A DNA stretch of 64,000 nucleotides from Streptomyces sp. TN58. GTDB taxonomy: Bacteria; Actinomycetota; Actinomycetes; Streptomycetales; Streptomycetaceae. How positions within the stretch are numbered: position 1 is the first letter of the stretch; each line of letters opens with the position of its first letter. The stretch spans positions 62,001 to 126,000 of the forward strand of contig NZ_CP018870.1 in the NCBI RefSeq assembly GCF_001941845.1, read 5' to 3'. The notes beneath the pieces were generated by a model. The model was not told the DNA's origin and did no database searches. It saw only the letters and a list, made by a program, of their open reading frames with translations. A program made the position numbers and the translations under genes. Below are positions 58,349-64,000 of the stretch, in pieces.

Positions 58349-59623
58349 ATGAGTCTGGCAGCGGGTCACGAGGAAGGGGTCCTGCCCGGTCCGGCGGCGT
58401 CGGCGCCGGGATGGCAGGCACCGAGCGCGGTCGAGCGGGGGCTGTACGAGGCGAAGGCGCGCGGCGACTGGCCCGCGTACTACGACCTCGTCGCCCGCGC
58501 GGACCTGTACATGATGCAGTCGCGGGCGTACACCGACGCGAGCGCGGGCAGCACCCGCTTCCACCCGTACTGGAACCCGCAGACGCAGAGCATGTGCCTG
58601 GCCGTCTACACCGGCGGGATGCTGCCGCCGCCGGTCGCCGACCCGGTCTACAACTGCTACGACCTGGGCTGGTTCGCGCAAGTGTGGAACCAGGACGACC
58701 CGCCCTACCTCGTCGTCAACCCCGGCAGCCCCTGCGAGGGCGTCCTGCCGGCCGGGCCGCAGGGGCGCGCCCTGTGGCAGCGTCACTCCGCCCCGGTCGA
58801 ACGGCCGGGGCTGGCCCGGGACGTCGTCCACACCCTGGAGGTGGGCGGCCCCCGCACCGGCCCCGTCGCCTTCGGTCTCGCGGTCGGCGCGCACATCAAC
58901 GTGCGCAACGGGCGCTACTGGAATTCGATGGCCTACCACGGCTGCGGCTACCGCGCCGAGAAGCACACGCTGGAACACTGGTGGGGCGTCACCACCCGTA
59001 CGGAGTGGCAGGAGACCCAGGAACAGCTGCTGCGCGCCGGAATGGTCAGCGGACCGTGGGAGTTCGTCCTGCAGCTTCGCCGCTCCATGGCGCTGGACTT
59101 CGCGGGGCCCGTCGACATCGACCACTGGCGCCGGGCCGCGGCGACCGTGGTGCGCCGGCGGGCCGAGGCCTCCGCCGAGCCCCGCCTGGGTGCGGACGGC
59201 GTCACCCCGGACAGCGCCGTCAGCGCGGAGGAGCTGGAGGGGCAGGTGACCGGTCTCAAGCGGCTGATCGGCCGTATCGCCCGCTACGAGGCGCGGTTCC
59301 GTGCCGACGGCCTGCTGCCCGAGGGGGGTTTTGTGCGGAGCGTCGAGGCCTGGGACTACGGCCGGGCCTCGGGCATGGCCCGCTGGGGGCTCGCCGCCCG
59401 GCTGTGCTCGCTGCAGGAGGCGGAGGCGGCCGTGGTCCGGGCCGGGCGCCTCGTGCAGGTCAACTACCGCTCGTGGGAGGACTTCTCCGCCGCCTACGTC
59501 CTGGGCCGCTGCCTCCACTTCGACGAGGAGGAGTTCGGCGAGTGGTACGAGACGGTCCTGGCCACCCACCGTGTCCTGACCTCGGACCCGGCCAGCCCGT
59601 GGCGCACGCTCGCCTGGAAGTGA
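58349..59623 (+). CDS. DUF1266-domain protein
   Basis: 424 residues from ATG at 58349 (MSLAAGHEEGVLPGPAASAP). N-terminal part: GLYEAKARGDWPAYYDLVAR, a SseB-like beta region with SMCLAVYTGGMLPPPVADPV and YDLGWFAQVWNQDDPPYLVV. C-terminal DUF1266: GWGV-type start HWWGVTTRTEWQETQEQLLR, then RSVEAWDYGRASGMARWGLA, ARLCSLQEAEAAVVRAGRL, AAYVLGRCLHFDEEEFGEWY. Cytoplasmic; DUF1266 has no firm function, though it is found near type VI or interbacterial-competition genes elsewhere. Follows the paralogous gene by 54 bases. Confidence 0.8.
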   Translation: MSLAAGHEEGVLPGPAASAPGWQAPSAVERGLYEAKARGDWPAYYDLVARADLYMMQSRAYTDASAGSTRFHPYWNPQTQSMCLAVYTGGMLPPPVADPVYNCYDLGWFAQVWNQDDPPYLVVNPGSPCEGVLPAGPQGRALWQRHSAPVERPGLARDVVHTLEVGGPRTGPVAFGLAVGAHINVRNGRYWNSMAYHGCGYRAEKHTLEHWWGVTTRTEWQETQEQLLRAGMVSGPWEFVLQLRRSMALDFAGPVDIDHWRRAAATVVRRRAEASAEPRLGADGVTPDSAVSAEELEGQVTGLKRLIGRIARYEARFRADGLLPEGGFVRSVEAWDYGRASGMARWGLAARLCSLQEAEAAVVRAGRLVQVNYRSWEDFSAAYVLGRCLHFDEEEFGEWYETVLATHRVLTSDPASPWRTLAWK

Positions 59624-59642
59624 GGAGCTGCCCGGGCGCCTC

Positions 59643-59700
59643 CTAGGGTCTGTATCGAGTTGCCCCGCGGCGTCGCGGGGCAACTCGATACAGACCCTAG
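59643..59700. repeat. 58-bp perfect palindrome with CTAG ends (MITE-like)
   Basis: 26-bp perfect arms (CTAGGGTCTGTATCGAGTTG... ending CCCCGC) around the 6-base loop GGCGTC. The whole unit starts and ends with CTAG, like target sites of the IS elements at 6.6-10.3 kb. The right CTAG contains the TAG stop of the reverse-strand methyltransferase gene. It can also act as a bidirectional terminator. Confidence 0.85.
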
Positions 59701-60773
59701 CGCGGCGGTTCGGCGCCGGCAGGGGCCTCGTGGGCGACGGCCTCGATCAGGGAGTACGGGGCGGCGCCGGCGAGAGGGGTGACCGACGTGACGCGCAGGG
59801 CCGCCCGGCGGCACACCTCCTCGAAGTCCGCGCGGGTGCGTTCCCTGCCGCCGACGTTCACCATCATGTTGAGGTCGCTCAGGTAGGTGCCCTCGTCCTG
59901 CGCGCCGACGGCCTCGGGCAGTACGGGCTCCACGATCAAAACGGTGCCTGCGGGCGGCAGTGCCTGCCGGCAGTGGCGCAGGATCGTGACCGCCTGGGCG
60001 TCCGTCCAGTCGTGCAGGATGCTTTTGACGAGGTAGACGTCCGAGCCGTGCGGGACCGACTGGAAGAAGTCCCCGGCGGTGAGGGAGCAGCGGTCGCGCA
60101 GCCCGTGCCGGGCCAGTGTCCCCGCCGCGTCCGCGAGGCCGTCGGCGGTGTCGAAGACCACGCCGGTCAGGTGCGGGTGGGCGTCGAGGACGGCGGCCAG
60201 GAGGGTGCCGTTGCCTCCGCCGACGTCCGTGACGGAGGTGGACCGGCTGAAGTCGAAGGCTCTCGGCAGGACGGCGGCGGTCTCGGAGGTGGCCTGGCTC
60301 ATGGCCGTGTTGAAGTCCGCGGACAGCTCCGGGTGGCGGGCGAGATGGCTGAAGAAGTCGGTGCCGAAGACGGAGTCGAACGTGGTGTCTCCCGTACGGA
60401 CGCTGTGGTCCAGGTGCTCCCAGGCGCGCACGATCGCCGGATCGGTGAAGGTGCGGACGAACGACGTGAGGGAGTCGGGGTGGGCGGGGTCGAGGAGCGC
60501 GCCCGCCGGGGTCAGCGAGAACGTGTCGGGGGTGTGCTGGGTGAGGAGGCCGAGGGCGGTCAGGGCGCGCAGCAGGCGGGTCATGGGCTGGTGCGCGGTT
60601 CCGGCCGCGGCGGCCACCTGGGCGGCTGTGCCGGGCCGGTCGCCGATGAGTCGGGCGACCTCCAGGCGGGCTGCCGCGCGCAGGGTGTGCGCGGCCATGC
60701 TCCCGAACGTGAGGCGGGCGATGAGCTCCCGTCCTGCCGCTGTCTGTGCTGCCCGGTCCTTGGTGTTCGTCAC
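59697..60773 (-). CDS. O-methyltransferase (methyltransf_2 type)
   Basis: 358 residues from GTG at 60773 (VTNTKDRAAQTAAGRELIAR). N-terminal dimerisation helices LTFGSMAAHTLRAAARLEVA and winged region HQPMTRLLRALTALGLLTQH. Catalytic domain: VTDVGGGNGTLLAAVLDAHP (motif I, about 192-211), LVKSILHDWTDAQAVTILRH with the catalytic His of plant-type O-methyltransferases, VLIVEPVLPE, DLNMMVNVGGRERTRADFEE. Methylates a small-molecule hydroxyl, as in antibiotic tailoring. Its stop lies inside the CTAG palindrome, so the last residues may have been changed by that insertion. Confidence 0.9.
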   Translation of the reverse strand: MTNTKDRAAQTAAGRELIARLTFGSMAAHTLRAAARLEVARLIGDRPGTAAQVAAAAGTAHQPMTRLLRALTALGLLTQHTPDTFSLTPAGALLDPAHPDSLTSFVRTFTDPAIVRAWEHLDHSVRTGDTTFDSVFGTDFFSHLARHPELSADFNTAMSQATSETAAVLPRAFDFSRSTSVTDVGGGNGTLLAAVLDAHPHLTGVVFDTADGLADAAGTLARHGLRDRCSLTAGDFFQSVPHGSDVYLVKSILHDWTDAQAVTILRHCRQALPPAGTVLIVEPVLPEAVGAQDEGTYLSDLNMMVNVGGRERTRADFEEVCRRAALRVTSVTPLAGAAPYSLIEAVAHEAPAGAEPPR

Positions 60774-60821
60774 TGGTGTGGGTCTCCTTCGTTCGGATCG
60801 GCCGGTCGCCGGCAGGGCCGG

Positions 60822-61658
60822 TCAGGGCTGGGTGGACGCGGTCAGGCCGGCCAGGGCACGGGGTGTGCAGCCGGCGAGGGCCTGGATGTCGCGGTGGAGA
60901 TGGGGCTGGTCGGCGTATCCGCATGCCATGGCGACGTCGTCGGCGCGTTCGCCGGCGAGGAGCGCCCGGGCGGCGTGGTCGAAGCGGACCAGCATGGCGG
61001 CGCGCTTGGGGGTCAGGCCGACCTGGGCGCTGAACCTGGCCCGGAGCCGCTTGCGGCTCCATCCGCAGGACACGGCGAGGTCGCCGACGCGTACGCGGCC
61101 GCGGCCGGCGACGATGGCGTGCCAGGCGGCGGTGACCTCGGCTGCCATGGGCGGGGCCTGTGCGGCCCGCCGTCTGAGGAATCGGTCGGTGAGCGCGAGG
61201 CGTTCCTGCCAGGAGGGTGTGTCGGCCAACTGCTCGCGCAGCCGCCGGGCGGGGTGCCCCCACAGGTCGTCGAGTCCGGTGATGGAGCCGTCCAGTTCGC
61301 GTGGGGGTACGCCCAGCAGGGCGTAGGCGGCCGGGGGTGGCAACGCCACCTCGACGCATTCGACGCCGTCGCCGCTGATGCGGGCCGGACGGGGTGAGAG
61401 GGAGGCGACGAGGCCCGGCAGCGGCCGCCGGTGTCCGCAGGCGCTCTCCACCGTGATCGGGCCGGTGCCGAGCCCGATGACGACGACCACGACGGGCTGG
61501 GGCAGTACCCGCATGTCCAGCCTGCCGCCGGTGCGGTCCCGGTAGCCGGCCATCCGTACGCCGTCGAGGGAGGTTCCGTGCGGGAGGCGGGCGACCTCCC
61601 AGCGGGGGTGGGCGGTGCGGCGCTGCTGGGGTGTGTCCCCGGTGTCGTCTCTGGGCAT
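60822..61658 (-). CDS. AraC-family regulator
   Basis: 278 residues from ATG at 61658 (MPRDDTGDTPQQRRTAHPRW). An N-terminal cupin-like ligand domain (VVVVVIGLGTGPITVESACG) is followed by the C-terminal double HTH: VGDLAVSCGWSRKRLRARFS, AQVGLTPKRAAMLVRFDHAA, RALLAGERADDVAMACGYAD, QPHLHRDIQALAGCTPRALA. Same strand as the O-methyltransferase, 48 bases upstream of it, so it may control it. Confidence 0.9.
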   Translation of the reverse strand: MPRDDTGDTPQQRRTAHPRWEVARLPHGTSLDGVRMAGYRDRTGGRLDMRVLPQPVVVVVIGLGTGPITVESACGHRRPLPGLVASLSPRPARISGDGVECVEVALPPPAAYALLGVPPRELDGSITGLDDLWGHPARRLREQLADTPSWQERLALTDRFLRRRAAQAPPMAAEVTAAWHAIVAGRGRVRVGDLAVSCGWSRKRLRARFSAQVGLTPKRAAMLVRFDHAARALLAGERADDVAMACGYADQPHLHRDIQALAGCTPRALAGLTASTQP

Positions 61659-61745
61659 GGGTCCAGGTTCGCCCGGATCGCGGGCGCTTGTCTTGGACGA
61701 AAGTTCCGCGGCGGTTCCGCGGCCCGGCCCGGGTCCTGGCGCGGG

Positions 61746-61796
61746 CCGCCGGCCGTGCGGTCCCAGGGCGCTGCCTCTGGGCCGCACGGCCGGCGG
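61746..61796. terminator. Strong hairpin after the transglutaminase gene
   Basis: CCGCCGGCCGTGCGG and its complement (15-bp outer stem), one bulged base, an inner CCCAG/CTGGG stem and a 10-base loop. It lies 27 bases beyond the reverse-strand transglutaminase stop. Confidence 0.75.
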
Positions 61797-61822
61797 GTGG
61801 TGGTGCACGGGCCGGGGGTTTC

Positions 61823-63085
61823 CTACGGCCAGCCCTGCTTCACCTTGGCCGGTGCGGTGTTCCAGCTCTTGGGTATGAAGGTGATGACGTAGGTTCCGCG
61901 GTCGAAGTCGGTGTATCCGGCGGACCAGCTGCGGAACTTGCTCTCGTAGACCTGCATGGGCCCCATGCCGCCTTCCGGCGAGTGGTAGTGGTTGGCGTGG
62001 GTCCATATGGTGTGGTCAGGGTTTGCTTCCTTCTGGTCCCCGAACCAGCCGTAGTCGAAGTTGACGTAGCCTTCGCCGGGCTTGGCGGGGCTGCGTGAGG
62101 TGTTCCTGTCCTTCGACATGTCGACGAGGCCGGTGGCCCGGTCGGGGCGGAAGGCGTCGGGGTCGCCGTACTTCCTCTTGTCGGCGGGGCTCCAGGGGTC
62201 CTGTCCGCTCCAGAAGTGCTTCGAGTAGATGACGGCCTTCATCTTGGACGGGTCGCGGTCGCCCCCGCTGCTGTCCCAGAAGGAGGGGGTGTTCCGCAGA
62301 GCCGCGTAGAAGTTGGAGCGGCTGTCCTCGCCGGCGAGAGCGTCGTTCTTCTTCGTGAGCTCCGCCTTGAGGTTGTTCAGGTAGGCGTTCTCGTCGTGGG
62401 AGTTTTCCAGTGCCTTGTTCATGACGGCTGCCACGTCACGGGCGCGGTTGAATCCCTTTGCCTCGTCGAAGCTCTGCTTGGCGATGCGCCCCTCGAACTC
62501 GGCCCGCGTCTCGCCCGGCCGGGGGCTGGTGTTCTCCAGAGCGTTCTTGTGCTTGTCCTCGTCGAAGGACGCGAAGGCCAGTCTGTTCGTCGGATAGGGG
62601 CCTGAATTGACCCAGGTGACGCCGACGCACCCGTAGGAGAGCTGTTCTCGCTGCTGCCCGGTCATCTGCCGTGCCTGGCCGTCGCGGTGGCTGTAGGCCT
62701 GCTGCCACTTGCGTATGTAGTTGCTGATGCCGGTGGTGGCCCTGTCTCCGTGGGCGCGGTACGGGTCGGGCATGCGGTCCAGGGGCTCGGCGGGCGGCGT
62801 CACCCGGCCGCCGGCCGCGGCGGAGGGCCGCAGGGACGCGGTGGCGTTCGGCAGGCCCTCCCCCGCGGTCTTGTCCGGCCGGCCCAGGTCCAGGGCCTTC
62901 TCGTTCAGTGTGTTGATGAGCCTGATGTCTTCCGCCGTCAGGCCGTTCGTCTCGGCGTAGGAGCCCTTCCCGTCGCCGCGGACGGGGGCGGCGCCGGCTG
63001 CCTGGCTGACGGAGGGGGCGAGACCGGCGGTGCACAGCACCATGCCCGCGGTGGCGAGGGCGAGAAATCCAGAGCGTTTGTACAT
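61823..63085 (-). CDS. Microbial transglutaminase precursor
   Basis: 420 residues from ATG at 63085 (MYKRSGFLALATAGMVLCTA). Signal peptide, then a pro-region with TPPAEPLDRMPDPYRA at the pro/mature border. Mature core: RKWQQAYSHRDG, QLSYGCVGVTWVNSG with the catalytic Cys, TNRLAFASFDEDKHKNALEN, FNRARDVAAVMNKALENSHD, MKAVIYSKHFWSGQDPW, NFDYGWFGDQKEANPDHTIW with the Asp, THANHYHSPEGGMG with the His, ending SWNTAPAKVKQGWP. This is the Streptomyces transglutaminase family (Cys-Asp-His triad), secreted as a zymogen that cross-links protein Gln and Lys side chains outside the cell. Confidence 0.95.
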   Translation of the reverse strand: MYKRSGFLALATAGMVLCTAGLAPSVSQAAGAAPVRGDGKGSYAETNGLTAEDIRLINTLNEKALDLGRPDKTAGEGLPNATASLRPSAAAGGRVTPPAEPLDRMPDPYRAHGDRATTGISNYIRKWQQAYSHRDGQARQMTGQQREQLSYGCVGVTWVNSGPYPTNRLAFASFDEDKHKNALENTSPRPGETRAEFEGRIAKQSFDEAKGFNRARDVAAVMNKALENSHDENAYLNNLKAELTKKNDALAGEDSRSNFYAALRNTPSFWDSSGGDRDPSKMKAVIYSKHFWSGQDPWSPADKRKYGDPDAFRPDRATGLVDMSKDRNTSRSPAKPGEGYVNFDYGWFGDQKEANPDHTIWTHANHYHSPEGGMGPMQVYESKFRSWSAGYTDFDRGTYVITFIPKSWNTAPAKVKQGWP

Positions 63086-63807
63086 GGAAGTCCGAGGTTC
63101 CTTTGCGGTGAAAACTCGTATGACGGAGCGTGAATTTCCTGCGCGGCGGCAGAAAAGGAGGCGCCCGAGCCGACGGTGCGTCAGGCGGCGCGAGAAGTGA
63201 TCATGTCCTGGCGCCGATTGCCCGACAACACGGCGGCTACAGAACCGGCCAGCCGTCCGATGGGGTGGTATTCGGTCATGCGCGGCCATGCGCGTGGCTG
63301 CCCGCCGCCGGCAGGTGCGGTCGCGGGGTTCTTGCGGGTTCTTCCGCCTCCTGCCGCAGCGTCTCGCGGCGTCACCGGTGCCGGCCGCCCCGATAGGCCC
63401 CGTGAAATGGTGCGGGGGGCGGCGCTCGGCCGGGCCGGGGAATTGCCGTGCGCCGGCGGGGAAACGGATGCGGGAACTCCGGCCGGGGCGTGCGGGGTTC
63501 CTGTCGGGGCGTCCGCCGGCCGCTGTGGCGGACCGCGCAGTCTTCGCCACTCCCCTCTTCGGGCCCTGGTCGGTTCACCGCCCGTTCCGGCTCCGTCACG
63601 GGCCGTCGCCGTGTGGAGAACGGCCGGTAACGCCCGCTCGGGGCGGTGGCCTCGGCGACGGCGGCGATTCAACCCGGCGCGGGGTGGGGGGGCCGTGGGC
63701 GCGGCGGCGGGGTTGGGCGGGAGGCCAGGGGGGAAGCCTCCGTGCCGCGGGCCGTCGGCCGGCCGTCGTCCGAGCAGCGCAGAGCCCAGGGACGGAGTGG
63801 ATGCACG
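63086..63807. other. Long intergenic region, no convincing gene
   Basis: About 720 bases of very high GC. Frames open on both strands are Pro/Arg-rich shadows without start signals or domains. The transglutaminase and oxidoreductase promoters must lie here. Confidence 0.5.
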
Positions 63808-64000
63808 GTGGAGCGACGCTTGTCGGTGGCGACGCACTGGGGCAGTTACATCGCGGTGGTCGAATCCGGCCGGTTGGTGCGCATCGAGCCCAGGGGTGAC
63901 GACCCCGCGCCGTCCCCCATCGGCCCGGGCATGGTGGCGGCCGCCGACGACAGCGCTCGCGTGCTGCGGCCGGCGGTCCGCAAGGGCTGGCTGGACGGTC
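63808..64000 (+). CDS. Molybdopterin oxidoreductase (BisC/TorA-like), N-terminal part
   Basis: 64 residues to the window edge from GTG at 63808 (VERRLSVATHWGSYIAVVES). THWGSYIAVV, LVRIEPRGDDPAPSPIGPGM and RVLRPAVRKGWLDG match the N-terminus of the DMSO-reductase family members that lack an N-terminal [4Fe-4S] site (biotin sulfoxide/TMAO reductases), where THWG follows the start directly. They use bis-MGD molybdenum to reduce S- or N-oxides. The rest lies beyond the right edge. Confidence 0.8.
   Translation, partial: MERRLSVATHWGSYIAVVESGRLVRIEPRGDDPAPSPIGPGMVAAADDSARVLRPAVRKGWLDG

Noticed and set aside
57338..59683. 781-codon reverse frame opposite DUF1266 gene
   Set aside because: No motif; the forward frame has clear DUF1266 features.
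63181..63837. Reverse and forward frames between transglutaminase and the oxidoreductase
   Set aside because: Both are Pro/Arg-rich with no start signal or domain; left as intergenic.

Overview
The window is high-GC actinobacterial DNA, almost certainly from a Streptomyces linear replicon. Evidence: the telomere pair tap-tpg (24.6-26.8 kb and 23.8-24.4 kb), a Streptomyces-type microbial transglutaminase, secreted GH16 and GH64 glucanases, and small Streptomyces families. The mix of insertion sequences, truncated genes and hypothetical proteins fits a chromosome arm or a linear plasmid rather than the chromosome core. I saw no rRNA, tRNA or CRISPR array.

Layout. 0-2.5 kb: the start of sbcD (running off the left edge), a small CxxC protein and an OLD-like ATPase/TOPRIM nuclease. 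2.8-10.3 kb: a mobile-element graveyard with a Ku tail fragment cut by an IS3 remnant, a broken racP-like gene, an IS5 transposase with a nonsense codon, an IS701-family element with an IS5-family element nested in it (TTA duplication), and abutting it a CTAG-flanked unit holding a dead IS5 transposase plus an unrelated gene. 10.3-20.8 kb: hypotheticals, a P-loop kinase, a PQQ-type beta-propeller, a 220-bp tract with no T, a frameshifted secreted zinc protease coupled to a possible inhibitor, and a large secreted repeat protein. 21-31 kb: a RelE-like toxin pair, tpg and tap, then metabolic and unknown genes.

31-50.4 kb: two arsenic loci. Locus A (32.3-34.4 kb) has arsR and an aquaporin divergent from arsC across a perfect 30-bp palindrome, with a truncated arsO fused to a truncated quinone reductase. 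Locus B (46.3-50.4 kb) has arsR2-arsN1 divergent from a PhnD-like protein, a tiny CC-rich protein and a full-length arsO; the arsR2 operator half-site recurs before the CC-rich gene. Between them lie a CseBC-like two-component system with an EEP phosphatase, a HEAT-repeat protein and a LacI-type operator followed by the two glucanases. A tpg 3' remnant sits at 45.9 kb.

50.4-64 kb: a NarL-type two-component system, a TetR/methyltransferase divergon, a carboxylesterase, a MerR regulator, a second copy of the gene family at 6.0 kb, a DUF1266 protein, a 58-bp CTAG-bounded palindrome, an O-methyltransferase, an AraC regulator, transglutaminase, and the start of a molybdopterin oxidoreductase. Many elements are broken, so much of the region is decaying; the arsenic loci, tap-tpg and the secreted enzymes look intact.
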